64,000 bases of DNA from Chryseobacterium angstadtii (GCF_001045465.1 NZ_LFND01000002.1:372001-436000), one strand, 5' to 3'. Counted from the stretch's first letter, positions 7,707-17,577 are shown. Numbers and translations are program-made. The notes: generated by a model not told the origin, from the sequence alone.

Positions 7707-9170
7707 TTAAAGTTCTTTTCTTAATCTTGCTACCGGAATATTAAGCTGTTCACGGTATTTGGCAATTGTTCTTCTGGCGATATTGTAGCCCTGTTCTTTA
7801 AGGATCACCACCAAAGCATCATCGGTAAGCGGTTTACGTTTATTTTCTTTCCCGATCACTTCCTGAAGATGGGTTTTAATCTCTTTGGTAGAAACTTCTT
7901 CACCGTCATCATTGGTCAGACTGTCTGAGAAAAGGTCTTTCAGATATACAATTCCGTTCGGTGTATCTGCGTATTTACTTTTCACCACTCTTGAAATGGT
8001 GGAAATATCAAACCCTGTAATATCTGCAACATCTTTCAGAATCATTGGTTTCAGGGATTTTTCATCTCCTGTGATAAAATAATCTTTCTGGAACTTTACA
8101 ATAGCCGTAATCGTCTGAAGTAAGGTGTTCTGACGTTGGTTAATGGCATCAATATACCATTTTGCCGCATCCAGTTTCTGTTTGATGAATAAAGCAGCCT
8201 GTTTGTGCTCCGAAGAATTTTTATCGTGAGAATAAGTCGTCAGAATGTCTTTATATTCCTCAGAAACTCTTAAAGTCGGGGCATTTTTGCTGTTAAGCAT
8301 CGGGATAACGACTCCGTCTTTCACCTGAATTACAAAATCCGGGATAATTTCCTGGTTGATGGTGATGGTTTGGGTATCGAAATTACCTCCTACTTTTGGA
8401 GAAAGTTTTGAAATTTCATCCAGTGCATCTTTCAGATCATCTTCTTCAATATCGTACTTCTGGATGATTTTATTGTAGTGCTTATTGGTAAGAGCATCGA
8501 ACTGATGTCTTAAAATATTGGCGGCCAGGGAAACTGCTTTATCAGAGCTCACCTTCTTTTCAATCTGAAGCAACAGACATTCCTGAAGGCCTCTGGCACC
8601 CACTCCCGGTGGATCCAGCTTCTGAATGTAATTTTCAAGAATATCTTCTACCTTTTCCTTTGTGGTGTAAATTCCCTGCGAGAAAGCAAGATCATCCACG
8701 ATGGCTTTGATCTCTCTTCTTAAATATCCGTCTGTATCGAGGTTTCCGATAAGGTATTCCGCAATCTTTTCATCTTCATCACTGATATTCACCAAATGAA
8801 TCTGTTCCAGCAGATAGTCATACAGCGACTGTCCTTCCGTCAGAAGACTTTCGTTGTCGAATTCTTCATCATCCGGAGAATAGTTGCTGGACGCCGTTTT
8901 ATAGCTGGGTTCATCATCGTAGATATATTCGTTGACGTCAAAATCTGTTTCAATACTGGAAGTTCCCTCATCCTGATAAGCATCTTCAAGGGAAGAGTAA
9001 TCATCTTCCTTAGAATCTTCCTTTACAATTTCCAAAGCAGGATTTTCCTCGAGCTCTCTCTCCAGCTCCTCTTCAAATTCCAGGGTATGAAGCTGAATAA
9101 GCTTCATCAGCTGGATTTGCTGAGGGGCCAGCTTCTGTCCTAGTTTGAGTTGTAAGTGTTGTTTTAGCAT
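7707..9170 (-). CDS. rpoN: RNA polymerase sigma-54 factor
   Basis: A 487-residue sigma-54 factor that binds core RNA polymerase and -24/-12 promoters and needs an enhancer-binding ATPase. The N-terminal Gln/Leu-rich activator region (LGQKLAPQQIQLMKLIQL) is followed by an acidic linker, then the core-binding region (LDPPGVGARGLQECLLLQI). The C-terminal RpoN box reads ARRTIAKYRE. Length and domain order are normal. It is monocistronic, with a hairpin terminator below it. A TAAATTCG box at 9204-9211 may be its promoter. Confidence 0.97.
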   Translation of the reverse strand: MLKQHLQLKLGQKLAPQQIQLMKLIQLHTLEFEEELERELEENPALEIVKEDSKEDDYSSLEDAYQDEGTSSIETDFDVNEYIYDDEPSYKTASSNYSPDDEEFDNESLLTEGQSLYDYLLEQIHLVNISDEDEKIAEYLIGNLDTDGYLRREIKAIVDDLAFSQGIYTTKEKVEDILENYIQKLDPPGVGARGLQECLLLQIEKKVSSDKAVSLAANILRHQFDALTNKHYNKIIQKYDIEEDDLKDALDEISKLSPKVGGNFDTQTITINQEIIPDFVIQVKDGVVIPMLNSKNAPTLRVSEEYKDILTTYSHDKNSSEHKQAALFIKQKLDAAKWYIDAINQRQNTLLQTITAIVKFQKDYFITGDEKSLKPMILKDVADITGFDISTISRVVKSKYADTPNGIVYLKDLFSDSLTNDDGEEVSTKEIKTHLQEVIGKENKRKPLTDDALVVILKEQGYNIARRTIAKYREQLNIPVARLRKEL

Positions 9171-9203
9171 ATTAGTCTTTGTGTTTTAACATAACATATT
9201 CCA

Positions 9204-9211
9204 CGAATTTA
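9204..9211 (-). promoter_or_regulatory. Candidate rpoN promoter box TAAATTCG
   Basis: A minus-strand TAnnTTCG variant, with an expected start near 9200 and a leader of about 30 bases. Confidence 0.4.
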
Positions 9212-9290
9212 ATAAATTTATTCGATAAAAAACGCATTTAGCATGATTTTTGCATTATACATCTTAATATAATAAACTATTAGAAAATAA

Positions 9291-9320
9291 AAAAGCCTTA
9301 ATTTTTACATTAAGGCTTTT
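9291..9320 (-). terminator. asnS terminator
   Basis: 12-base arms AAAAGCCTTAAT / ATTAAGGCTTTT with a 6-base loop, 9 bases past the asnS stop and flanked by A/T runs on both sides. Confidence 0.85.
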
Positions 9321-9329
9321 TTTATCGTT

Positions 9330-10778
9330 CTAGAATTCAGCGCTTTTCGGTGTTCTAGGGAAAGGAATTACGTCTCTGATGTTCGTCATTCCTGTAACGA
9401 AAAGAACCAGTCTTTCCAATCCTAAACCAAAGCCCGCATGCGGTACAGAACCGAATTTCCGGGTATCAAGGTACCACCAAAGTTCATGTTCATCTACATG
9501 CATATCTGCCATTTTCTGTTTTAATACATCCAATCTGGCTTCTCTTTCGGATCCACCGATAATTTCTCCGATGCCAGGGAAAAGAACGTCCATTGCTGCA
9601 ACCGTCTTATTGTCATCGTTCAGCTTCATATAGAAAGCTTTGATCTCTTTCGGATAGTCGAACAATACAACCGGGCTTTCAAAGTGTTTTTCCACCAGGT
9701 ATCTTTCGTGCTCAGACTGAAGATCTGTTCCCCAGTTTTCAACCGGATACTGGAATTTTCCTTTTTTATTTTCTTTTGAGTTCAATAAAATCTCAATAGC
9801 TTCCGTATAACTTACACGCTTGAAACGTTTCGCCACTACATTCTGAAGCTTTTCAATAAGACCTTCTTTCGCTCTTTCTTTTTCTGGTTTTCCTTTCTGT
9901 TCTTCTTCAAAACGCTTATCCAGGAATTCAAGATCGTCTTTACAGTTATCAAGAACATACTGAATTACGTATTTCAGGAAGTCCTCTGCAAGATCAATGT
10001 TGTCTTCAAGGTTGTTGAATGCTACTTCCGGCTCTATCATCCAGAATTCCGCAAGGTGTCTTGTTGTGTTTGAGTTTTCCGCACGGAAAGTAGGTCCGAA
10101 TGTATAAATTCTTCCCAATCCCATAGCTGCAGTTTCTCCTTCAAGCTGTCCGGAAACCGTTAAGTTCGTTTTTCTTCCGAAGAAATCCTGTGCAAAATCT
10201 ATTTCACCGTCTTCAGTTCTCGGGATGTTGTTCAAGTCAAAGTTGGTCACTCCGAACATTTCTCCTGCTCCTTCCGCATCAGCCCCCGTGATTACCGGTG
10301 TATTGATGTAAAAGAACTGATTTTTGTTGAAGAATGAATGCACTGCAAAGCTTACCGCGTGACGCACTCTGAAAACAGCCCCGAATAAATTCGTTCTGAA
10401 TCTTAGATGAGCCTGCTCTCTTAAAACTTCCAGCGAGTGTTTTTTAGGCTGAAGAATGGTTTTGTCCCTGTCTTCTGTGAAGTTATCTCCTAAAATAACA
10501 ATCTTTTTCGCTACGATTTCAACACTTTGCCCGGCTCCCTGGCTTTCCACCACTTCACCAATTACCTTTAAAGAGGCAGCAGTACTAATTTTACTGATGA
10601 TTTCCTCATCAAAATTTTCAAAATCAACAACTACCTGCAAATTATTGATCGTAGAACCATCATTAAGCGCTATAAAGCGATTAGCACGGAAGGTTCTTAC
10701 CCAACCGTAAACCGTAATGTCATGATGTAATACTTTCTTGTAATCCTGTAGGATTTCTTTAATCGTTTGCTTTTTCAT
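9330..10778 (-). CDS. asnS: Asparaginyl-tRNA synthetase
   Basis: A 482-residue class II aminoacyl-tRNA synthetase that charges tRNA-Asn. The N-terminal OB-fold anticodon-binding domain includes [13 protein letters not shown]. Motif 2 is [21 protein letters not shown] and motif 3 is [15 protein letters not shown] followed by [10 protein letters not shown]. The FRAENS form and the insert near residues 300-340 fit AsnRS rather than AspRS. It is monocistronic. A TAACTTTG promoter box lies at 10817-10824, and no leader peptide or attenuator is visible in the short leader. Confidence 0.96.
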   Translation of the reverse strand: MKKQTIKEILQDYKKVLHHDITVYGWVRTFRANRFIALNDGSTINNLQVVVDFENFDEEIISKISTAASLKVIGEVVESQGAGQSVEIVAKKIVILGDNFTEDRDKTILQPKKHSLEVLREQAHLRFRTNLFGAVFRVRHAVSFAVHSFFNKNQFFYINTPVITGADAEGAGEMFGVTNFDLNNIPRTEDGEIDFAQDFFGRKTNLTVSGQLEGETAAMGLGRIYTFGPTFRAENSNTTRHLAEFWMIEPEVAFNNLEDNIDLAEDFLKYVIQYVLDNCKDDLEFLDKRFEEEQKGKPEKERAKEGLIEKLQNVVAKRFKRVSYTEAIEILLNSKENKKGKFQYPVENWGTDLQSEHERYLVEKHFESPVVLFDYPKEIKAFYMKLNDDNKTVAAMDVLFPGIGEIIGGSEREARLDVLKQKMADMHVDEHELWWYLDTRKFGSVPHAGFGLGLERLVLFVTGMTNIRDVIPFPRTPKSAEF

Positions 10779-10816
10779 TTGTTGATTATAAATTTTCGTT
10801 TAAAAATTAACGACTG

Positions 10817-10824
10817 CAAAGTTA
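10817..10824 (-). promoter_or_regulatory. asnS promoter box TAACTTTG
   Basis: An exact TAnnTTTG match on the minus strand, with a predicted leader of about 35 bases. Confidence 0.6.
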
Positions 10825-10872
10825 CAAAAAACGTTTTAAGACTTAAACAGTTCTATTCGTTTAATTTCATAA

Positions 10873-11517
10873 TTATTGCCAAGAAACCGGGTATTGCATA
10901 TAATCTAAAAATCCGTTTGTTTCGAAAAGTATATCATATCCCTGATCTGTTAAATAATAATGACAAACCTTTACTTCATTATTTCGTTTCGGGAACGTTA
11001 AAACGGCAGGACAAAGCTTTGCTTTATTAAGTTTCAAAGCAAATACTTCGTAGTCTTCATTTATTTTTTTTCTACTGAAAATCCCCAAAGATCTGTCATT
11101 GATAAATCGTGCGATCTTTATATCTTTTAAAGAATAGGTAAAAAATTCATATTTTATTCCTTCGTACTTAGCGCAATTTTCATTCATTGTCGAAGAAATT
11201 GTGAGAGAATCTTTAGTAATATTTTTAATGACACCAGACCGGAATCTTTTTCCGTCGCTAAATTCTAAGTCATAAATTGCTTCCATTCTGATGGTAAATC
11301 CGTCTTTCGCAGGCTTCCAGCTTTTTGCAGGATCAATTAACTTTCCTTTCTTTTGAATAATTAAAACATATCCGGGTTCATATTTGCATTCATAATATTT
11401 CTTGTAATTTAACTCATAGTCCAAACTATCTTCAACCGTTTTAAACTGTCCGTTAATAGATATTCCAGACATCGCAACGAGTAAAACATAAATGATTTTT
11501 ATTCTTAAAGCTTCCAT
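10873..11517 (-). CDS. Hypothetical secreted protein
   Basis: A 214-residue protein with an N-terminal hydrophobic segment ending near SINGQ, suggesting export. The mature part is Lys/Tyr-rich and probably beta-rich, with a segment DSLTISSTMNENCAKYEG around the middle. I recognise no family. It is the last of four same-strand genes (13251 down to 10873) that may form a loose operon; the gap to the preceding gene is 30 bases. Confidence 0.7.
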   Translation of the reverse strand: MEALRIKIIYVLLVAMSGISINGQFKTVEDSLDYELNYKKYYECKYEPGYVLIIQKKGKLIDPAKSWKPAKDGFTIRMEAIYDLEFSDGKRFRSGVIKNITKDSLTISSTMNENCAKYEGIKYEFFTYSLKDIKIARFINDRSLGIFSRKKINEDYEVFALKLNKAKLCPAVLTFPKRNNEVKVCHYYLTDQGYDILFETNGFLDYMQYPVSWQ

Positions 11518-11547
11518 ATTTTATTTTTGAATTAGATGGGTCAATAT

Positions 11548-12147
11548 TTAATTAAAAAAAACTGTCTTTTTAACAATTTTTCCTTTTCTGATTTTCCAAG
11601 CGTGATAAGAACTCGGAACATCATATTGCCACTTTGGAAGTATAAGAACGATCAGAATAACATCAATATGAGAGATAAATCCCAGTATAATTGTAAGATA
11701 AAAAGCCCAGCCTGCCTGTTGAAATCCAATTAAATAGGTAAAAGCAATCAACAGACTCAAGCCCCACATTTTCGATAAAAAAGCATGTGTACAGGTTTCT
11801 TTTCCGAATTTCCAGAGACTGATGATGTAGCAGAGTGCCTCCATCACGAAGATTAAAAGTATCCCGTACCATTCGTTTTTAATTAATTCAGGGTTCAGAA
11901 AGTAGGCAGCAAATCCCAGTGAAAGCCAGAAAATTAAATCAACCTGACTATCCATTCTCCTCAATTTCTCGGAAGAAACTCCCACTTTTCTTGCGATAAT
12001 TCCATCGAAGATATCCGTCAATAATCCAAAGTACATTAAAATTAAAATTAAAAACTTCGACTCTTCTCCTTTAAACCAGGCCAAAGAAAGAATAACGGGT
12101 GCCAGAATCAATCTGACAGCAATTAAAATATATGGTATTGTTTTCAT
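11548..12147 (-). CDS. CDP-alcohol phosphatidyltransferase family membrane protein
   Basis: A 199-residue polytopic membrane protein with about six hydrophobic segments. It carries the family signature DxxDGxxAR as DIFDGIIAR near residues 45-53, followed by an MDSQVD acidic pair. Enzymes of this family join a CDP-activated lipid to an alcohol such as glycerol phosphate, inositol or serine. The usual Gly before the third Asp is Leu here (KLRRMD). The start overlaps the upstream gene's stop by 4 bases (ATGA), so the two are coupled. The alcohol substrate is unknown. Confidence 0.85.
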   Translation of the reverse strand: MKTIPYILIAVRLILAPVILSLAWFKGEESKFLILILMYFGLLTDIFDGIIARKVGVSSEKLRRMDSQVDLIFWLSLGFAAYFLNPELIKNEWYGILLIFVMEALCYIISLWKFGKETCTHAFLSKMWGLSLLIAFTYLIGFQQAGWAFYLTIILGFISHIDVILIVLILPKWQYDVPSSYHAWKIRKGKIVKKTVFFN

Positions 12148-12785
12148 GATTTCTTAGCTTTAAAGTTCCAGTTGATTAAAGGAAAACTTCTTTTTTCATT
12201 TTTATTCCAAAAACCAATCTGTATTCCCCTTGAATCTTGACAGACATTAAACAGGCCAACCTGAGCACCTCTGCATTTTTGGGCTACGTTGGCAAAAGTA
12301 GAGACAGCAACTCCTTTTGTCGTATGATGAAAATTATACAATGGTGACAGGGCAACTCCATTGGTCACCGAAGGAGCACTTATATTGCTGGATACATTGA
12401 TTTCAAGACCATTGGTAACTGTAGGTTCCATATTAATGATAGACAGCTGCATCCCATTAATTTTATTCATTTTTTCCGGCAAAGGTTCCGAAGCAATATC
12501 ATTAATCGCCCAATTATTAATCGATGGAATGCTTACAAGAAGCAATGCCGGAAAGAAAATCCCCAGGCCATTAAATCCCAATCCAACACCATTAACTTTT
12601 TTAGGCCGTATCTCATTATCAACCTCATCATAATACTTAATAAGCATCCCATTAACATTTTTCGTTTTTTTAGAAGGTGAAAAACCAATAAGCCTGGGCT
12701 TATTCAATTGGGTATTCAAACTGTCCTGAGCATTGATAATACTCCCTATAAAAAGGCCGATTATCAGTAAAATTTTTGTTTTCAT
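12144..12785 (-). CDS. LA_2272-type surface repeat protein
   Basis: A protein of 213 residues from the preferred start at 12785, which gives a clean signal peptide (MKTKILLIIGLFIGSIINAQ); an upstream start at 12806 would overlap the preceding gene. The body contains repeated NGVxLG, NGLEIN, NGVALSPLYN, KGVAVSTF, RGAQVGLFNVC and RGIQIGFWN units, about 20 residues each. These are typical of LA_2272-like surface repeats, which are predicted beta-structures on the cell surface. The last unit, GIQIGFWNKN, is followed by a basic tail. Function is unknown. Confidence 0.75.
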   Translation of the reverse strand: MKTKILLIIGLFIGSIINAQDSLNTQLNKPRLIGFSPSKKTKNVNGMLIKYYDEVDNEIRPKKVNGVGLGFNGLGIFFPALLLVSIPSINNWAINDIASEPLPEKMNKINGMQLSIINMEPTVTNGLEINVSSNISAPSVTNGVALSPLYNFHHTTKGVAVSTFANVAQKCRGAQVGLFNVCQDSRGIQIGFWNKNEKRSFPLINWNFKAKKS

Positions 12786-12795
12786 ATCTTTTATT

Positions 12796-13251
12796 TTAAA
12801 ATCCAATTTTTAATTTTCCGTACGCATTATCATTCCCGCTTAACCTTAGCGTTAAACCAACTGTGAATCCTTTAATTGGCATTTTTTCTTTTCGATAGGG
12901 TAAAGAATAGCCAATCCCTAAATCCAGAAAATTAAGGAATGAGATACCTCCCAACAGATAAGCGTTTGAGAATGAGCTTCCTGCTTTCAGAAAACAGCCG
13001 GATTCCGTATTGTAATTCAAATGCAAATCCGGCAAAGCATGTAACTTCTCATCATGATAAACTACACCTAATCCGGTCCCTAAAAAAAGCTTATCAGCAT
13101 CTCCGGAATTGTTCAGAAACCATTCTAATCCTATTTTGATCTGATTTCGGTTTGCATAAGAATAATCTACATAATAAACAGGCTGCCATTTCTGAGCAGA
13201 CAAAAATCCGCTGCCAAGTACCATGATCAATAATTCAATTTTGATTTTCAT
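12796..13251 (-). CDS. Hypothetical secreted or outer-membrane protein
   Basis: A protein of about 151 residues with a signal peptide (ending near FLSAQ) and alternating hydrophobic beta-like segments (IKIGLEWFL, FLGTGLGVVYHD, LDLGIGYSLPYR, FTVGLTLRLS). This pattern resembles a small outer-membrane beta-barrel. The frame extends to a TTG at 13269 and an ATG at 13266, but a promoter box covers 13267-13274, so ATG 13251 is preferred. It ends 10 bases before the LA_2272-type gene, with which it is probably cotranscribed. Confidence 0.7.
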   Translation of the reverse strand: MKIKIELLIMVLGSGFLSAQKWQPVYYVDYSYANRNQIKIGLEWFLNNSGDADKLFLGTGLGVVYHDEKLHALPDLHLNYNTESGCFLKAGSSFSNAYLLGGISFLNFLDLGIGYSLPYRKEKMPIKGFTVGLTLRLSGNDNAYGKLKIGF

Positions 13252-13266
13252 CTCTGTAATTTTCAT

Positions 13267-13274
13267 CAAAAGTA
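13267..13274 (-). promoter_or_regulatory. Promoter box TACTTTTG
   Basis: A minus-strand TAnnTTTG match. It makes starts at 13266 or 13269 unlikely and leaves a leader of about 12 bases for a start at 13251. Confidence 0.5.
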
Positions 13275-13322
13275 ATTGGAGTTGATCGCGATATAAATGT
13301 GTAAAAACATTAATATTTTTAC

Positions 13323-13330
13323 TAGATTTG
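13323..13330 (+). promoter_or_regulatory. Promoter box TAGATTTG of the HTH gene
   Basis: An exact TAnnTTTG match with a predicted leader of about 12 bases before ATG 13347. It faces the divergent box at 13267-13274. Confidence 0.6.
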
Positions 13331-13346
13331 TGAAAATCACAAAAAC

Positions 13347-14273
13347 ATGTATCAGGAAGCTTTATTAAAGGAAGTCCGTAAAAGAATTGGAGAAAAATCG
13401 CTGAATGATGAGATCGCCAATATTCTTAACATCAGCTATGATGCGGCTCACAGAAGAACTTCACTGAAGGCTAAGTTCAGTTTTGAAGAGGCTTTGGAAC
13501 TGGCCAGATATTATCAGATTTCACTCAATCAGTTCATCACTTCAGACCATCAGATTGTGGTACAGAAGACTTCCGCAGTGACTACAACGGATGATTTACA
13601 GTCTTTTTTTCAAAATAACCTCAGTGTTTTTGAAAATCTGCCGCTTTCTGAGGAAATGACTATTTATTATTCTGCGAAAGATATTCCGTTTTTCTATACG
13701 CTCTCAGATACATTACTTTCCCGTTTCAAAATTTATGTATGGATGAATTTACTGAATGCCAAACAGGTTTTTATTCCTTTTCTGGAGTTTTCTCCTCCTT
13801 TTTTTGAGACGGACACCAAAGAATTAAGACGGAAATATGAGGAACAGAATGTAGTGGAATTATGGAATGAAATGACGATTTCCAGTATTCTACAACAGAT
13901 TTCTTTTTATGACGATACGGGACTTTTACAAAAGAAAGAAGCGAATATTATTCTGGACGAGCTGAAGGAACTGATCCAATATATTGAACAAAAAACGGAA
14001 AGCAATCCCAAATTTCATCTGTATGAAAATGAATTAATGCACCTTTCCAATGATATTTTCTTCTATCATCCACAACAGTCGCTTTTTGCATTGCCCACCA
14101 ATATGTTTGGGTATATTTTAGTGAATGATGCCAAAACCTGCAGCGAAACCCAGAATTATTTTGAGCACCAAATTAAAAATTCAAAATCGATGAATACTTC
14201 CGGAAATCGTGACCGAAAAATATTTTTCAACAGAATGTATCAACAGATTGAAAATTTAAAACAAAAACTATAG
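13347..14273 (+). CDS. Helix-turn-helix regulatory protein
   Basis: A 308-residue protein. The first 65 residues form a Cro/C1-like helix-turn-helix: LNDEIANILNISYDAAHRR followed by FSFEEALELARYYQISLNQF, as in XRE-type proteins. The rest (residues about 80-308) is a conserved-looking all-alpha domain of unknown function, perhaps a sensor. It is transcribed divergently from the secreted-protein genes at 13251 and below, so it may regulate them. That link is inference from the 96-bp shared promoter region. Confidence 0.8.
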   Translation: MYQEALLKEVRKRIGEKSLNDEIANILNISYDAAHRRTSLKAKFSFEEALELARYYQISLNQFITSDHQIVVQKTSAVTTTDDLQSFFQNNLSVFENLPLSEEMTIYYSAKDIPFFYTLSDTLLSRFKIYVWMNLLNAKQVFIPFLEFSPPFFETDTKELRRKYEEQNVVELWNEMTISSILQQISFYDDTGLLQKKEANIILDELKELIQYIEQKTESNPKFHLYENELMHLSNDIFFYHPQQSLFALPTNMFGYILVNDAKTCSETQNYFEHQIKNSKSMNTSGNRDRKIFFNRMYQQIENLKQKL

Positions 14274-14416
14274 AAAGCTTTTACAAAACATCAATAATGA
14301 ATAGTGAATAGTGAATAATGCTACAGTGAATGTTTAAAATAAAAAATCTGCATATTTTTATTTTTCTAAATATATATTGGAGTTTTTTATACATTTACAG
14401 ATTAAAACTCCAAATT

Positions 14417-15817
14417 ATGATCTTATTCAAAAAAACAAACCTACTTATTCTATTAGTAGGATTTCTTGTTATTAGCTGTAAACGCAATGACAATACCTCA
14501 ATTACCTTAAACGGACAGATAAAAGGGATTTCTGCCAAAGAACTTTATCTGGGTTCTTATTATTTAGCTGTACCTGATACAATTACCGTAGACAAAGCCG
14601 GTGGTTTCGAAAAAAAATTACCCATAAAAACAGCAGGATTCTTCAGCCTGAGATATAAAAATCAGGAAGACAGGTTCGTTGTATATCTTGAACCGGGAAA
14701 AAAAAGCCATATTGCTCTGGATGCCGAGAATAATAAAGTAACAGTAACCGGGGATCTTGCTGAGGAAAATAAACTGTATGAAGAATTAAAAATAGGAAAT
14801 GACAGCCTTTCTAAACAATTTGAGACCCAATACGCTAAATTAGATGAAGCTGCTTTTTTAAGTAAAATGAAAGCTTTTGAGGATTCACAAAATAAGCTGA
14901 TTAATACATTTTCCAAAAATAAAAAGCTCAATCCCGATTTCCTAGCCTTATTGCATCAGGATGTTTTCTATACTTCACTTGAATGGAAGCAGCATTATCC
15001 TTTCTACCATACTCCTCCTGATGTAGAGGTAGATGTGGATAAGTTAAAAGATTATTATGCTGCATTAGATAAAGGCATTAAGGAAGATACGGCTTTACTT
15101 AAACTAAGTTCTTACAGGGAAGCTATCAACAGAAAGATTAATATTGACTTATCCCGAAAAGCAAATAAAGATAAAGACAAGGAGCTGGATCCTGATCTCA
15201 GATATATCAATGCTATAAAAACCAACATCAAGTCTCCTCAAATACAGGCCGGAGTTTCTTATGATTTCGTATCAGCACTTTTAAGCATGGTCAAAGACAA
15301 GTCTAAAATGCTCGAAATATACAAAAGCTTTGGCATTAAAGACGGAAAATTGAAAGAACTGGAAAGACTGTATGCAGACCTTAAAAAAACAGATCCCGGA
15401 AATGCAGCTCCAGCATTCTCTTATAAAGATATTGACGGTAAAGCACACAGCTTAGCAGATTTTAAAGGAAAAGTAGTTTACATTGATGTATGGGCTACCT
15501 GGTGTAGCCCCTGTAAAGATGAAATTCCCCATTTAAAAAAGTTAGAACAGGACTTCGCAGGTAAAAACATTGAATTTATAAGCATTTCACTTGATAAGGA
15601 TCTTGAAAAATGGAAAACCTATGTCACAAAAAACCATCTTGAAGGGGTACAGCTTCATGCTGATGGTGAGTTCGATTCAAAAATAGCTAAGGATTATCAA
15701 ATCCGTGGAATTCCCCGATTTATTTTGATCGGAAAAGACGGTAAGATCATTAACAGTACCGTAGAAAGGCCATCTGATAAGAAAATAAAAGAAATATTAG
15801 ATAAAGCATTGGTGTAA
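14417..15817 (+). CDS. TlpA-like thiol-disulfide oxidoreductase lipoprotein
   Basis: A protein of 466 residues from the ATG at 14417. Upstream codons (14330-14416) lack signal features, whereas MILFKKTNLLILLVGFLVIS followed by Cys is a good lipobox (VISC). The first 100 mature residues resemble the DUF4369 domain (LNGQIKGISAKELYLGSYY). The last 140 are an AhpC/TSA-thioredoxin domain with the redox motif WATWCSPCK and a cis-Pro region (RGIPRFILIG). It is predicted to act as an envelope disulfide reductase, membrane-anchored and facing the periplasm. It converges on susD across a shared terminator. Confidence 0.88.
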   Translation: MILFKKTNLLILLVGFLVISCKRNDNTSITLNGQIKGISAKELYLGSYYLAVPDTITVDKAGGFEKKLPIKTAGFFSLRYKNQEDRFVVYLEPGKKSHIALDAENNKVTVTGDLAEENKLYEELKIGNDSLSKQFETQYAKLDEAAFLSKMKAFEDSQNKLINTFSKNKKLNPDFLALLHQDVFYTSLEWKQHYPFYHTPPDVEVDVDKLKDYYAALDKGIKEDTALLKLSSYREAINRKINIDLSRKANKDKDKELDPDLRYINAIKTNIKSPQIQAGVSYDFVSALLSMVKDKSKMLEIYKSFGIKDGKLKELERLYADLKKTDPGNAAPAFSYKDIDGKAHSLADFKGKVVYIDVWATWCSPCKDEIPHLKKLEQDFAGKNIEFISISLDKDLEKWKTYVTKNHLEGVQLHADGEFDSKIAKDYQIRGIPRFILIGKDGKIINSTVERPSDKKIKEILDKALV

Positions 15818-16031
15818 GCCAACCTGAATTCAGGTTTTAGGGTCTGGGATTCGTGATGTGGGATACGGGTTTGAGAGTCGGAGAATTTTAGCGTTTGAGA
15901 GCTGCTGAAAATGATAAGTTATAAATCATGAGTGATTTTATGCGTAGCTTGGAATTGGAGGACTTTCACATTTTACTTGCGTAGCAAAACTGGCCTTTGA
16001 CTTTTCTCTAAGTATCTGGTTCAGTATCAAA
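15818..16031. other. Gene-free stretch with a degenerate repeat
   Basis: The stretch between the convergent tlpA-like gene and susD holds a G-rich string, GGGATTCGTGATGTGGGATA. Related sequence lies on the minus strand at about 22880-22960, and both look like decayed intergenic repeat copies. No gene is supported. Confidence 0.4.
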
Positions 16032-16070
16032 AAATAAAGCAAAATTCCAGGTTAGAATTTTGCTTTATTT
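16032..16070. terminator. Bidirectional terminator between tlpA-like gene and susD
   Basis: Perfect 16-base arms (AAATAAAGCAAAATTC and its complement) with a 7-base loop. There is a T run on the plus strand and an A run on the other side, so it can end both converging transcripts. Confidence 0.85.
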
Positions 16071-16134
16071 TTTTTTGAATACTTACTCCTTTTTTAAAAA
16101 AGAAAAATATGACTTTTCTATGATCCGCCTATTT

Positions 16135-17556
16135 CTATTTTCCATTATTTACAAATGGATCGATATAAGGATTAGCGTCGATTTCACGTTGTGGAATTTT
16201 TAAGAAAAACCTTTTATCATCCGGAGTCAGATTTATAACAACTCTATGGTTGGGTGTTCTATTGATTCCTCTTCTCAATCTTTTAGCATCAAACCACTCA
16301 ATTCCATTTTCTCCATAGAGTTCTTTTCTTCTTTCTACAAGAATCTCCTCCAATAATGCAGGGCCTGCATTACCAGACAGGATGGCTTCAGGATCTCTGT
16401 TTTTTTGTAAGGCAAATAATAAATTGTGAGCCTCACTCATTTTCCCTTGATGGTATAAAGCTTCTGCTTCTATTAAAATCATTTCCGGATATCTTATTAA
16501 CGGCATATCTGATCCTAATTCATACTTAAATTTGGTTGTTGTATAAGATCTCCAGTCATTTTCAGACATCTTTGTAAATAATTTTCTTACATCGGTGTTA
16601 GAAAACAGACTGATAAAATTACTGTTTACATAAGTTGATTTTGAACTTATTGGCGAGACGAAATCCATAAAAGCAAATGGAGCTGCCCCTAGATCTGTGT
16701 TCTGTTCATCACTTTGGATTAATCCCCAAAGCCATTCTGTGGCATCGGCATCATTAAATCCCTCCTTATATTGGCTGGCATTTAAAACAGCCGAAGGATC
16801 ACCTCCATAGGCATTATGAGCTGCCTGTTCTGCTTTAACCCAGTCACCTGTCACCTGATATACCTGTGCCTGAATAGCATAGGCAACAGATTTGTTCAAA
16901 TAAGATTTATTTATTCTGTTATTGGAGCTTAAATTAACGGCATTATCTAAATCAGAGAGTATAAACTGATACACTTCTTTCATGGTAGATAATGGTCTTC
17001 CTGTTAAAGAAGGTTCTTTATAAATAGGAACAGCTCCCAGATCCGGGTTGTATGAGTAAGTATTTTGAAATTCTAAGCTCAACTGGAAGTAGCAGAAAGC
17101 TCTAAATGCATAGCCTTGTCCCAGAAAATCATTTCTTTCCTGTTGTGTTAAGTCTGCTTTACTGGTTTTGACTCCTTCAATGAATAGGGTCAACCGGTTC
17201 GCTAGCTGATAAAAAAATGTCCAGGTGAAAACAGGTCTTGAATGAGCAGGCTCTCTATCATTATATTGATAATCATCATTAAATAAGCCTCCTGAATTGG
17301 CCTGTATAAAATCATTTCCTTTTATTGTTCTTGCAAAGAAAACAGTACTAAGATTGTACACTGAAACGTACTGAAATGGGCCTCTTGCATTTCTTATTAT
17401 TCCTGACATCACAGCATTGATTGCCTCTTTGGAATCAAATGCCACTTGTTCAGTAATTAAATCTGTAGGTTGTGGAGCGTTCAAAAACTCATTAGAACAT
17501 CCTGTTATTCCTAAGGATGATATAATTAAAGCGATTATTAAAATTATTTTTTTCAT
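16135..17556 (-). CDS. SusD/RagB family nutrient-binding outer-membrane lipoprotein
   Basis: A 473-residue SusD homologue that caps the SusC porin and binds the ligand on the cell surface. The lipobox ITGC is near residue 20. The N-terminus NEFLNAPQPTDLITEQVAFDS and the tetratricopeptide-like helices (FLGQGYAFRAFCYFQL, KSYLNKSVAYAIQAQVY) are typical, as is the C-terminal LLEEILVERRKELYGEN and the WFDAKRL motif. It follows susC by 21 bases and ends at a bidirectional terminator. The ligand is unknown, as no glycoside hydrolase or peptidase gene adjoins. Confidence 0.93.
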   Translation of the reverse strand: MKKIILIIALIISSLGITGCSNEFLNAPQPTDLITEQVAFDSKEAINAVMSGIIRNARGPFQYVSVYNLSTVFFARTIKGNDFIQANSGGLFNDDYQYNDREPAHSRPVFTWTFFYQLANRLTLFIEGVKTSKADLTQQERNDFLGQGYAFRAFCYFQLSLEFQNTYSYNPDLGAVPIYKEPSLTGRPLSTMKEVYQFILSDLDNAVNLSSNNRINKSYLNKSVAYAIQAQVYQVTGDWVKAEQAAHNAYGGDPSAVLNASQYKEGFNDADATEWLWGLIQSDEQNTDLGAAPFAFMDFVSPISSKSTYVNSNFISLFSNTDVRKLFTKMSENDWRSYTTTKFKYELGSDMPLIRYPEMILIEAEALYHQGKMSEAHNLLFALQKNRDPEAILSGNAGPALLEEILVERRKELYGENGIEWFDAKRLRRGINRTPNHRVVINLTPDDKRFFLKIPQREIDANPYIDPFVNNGK

Positions 17557-17577
17557 ATTAATTTAGTTTTATAAAAA

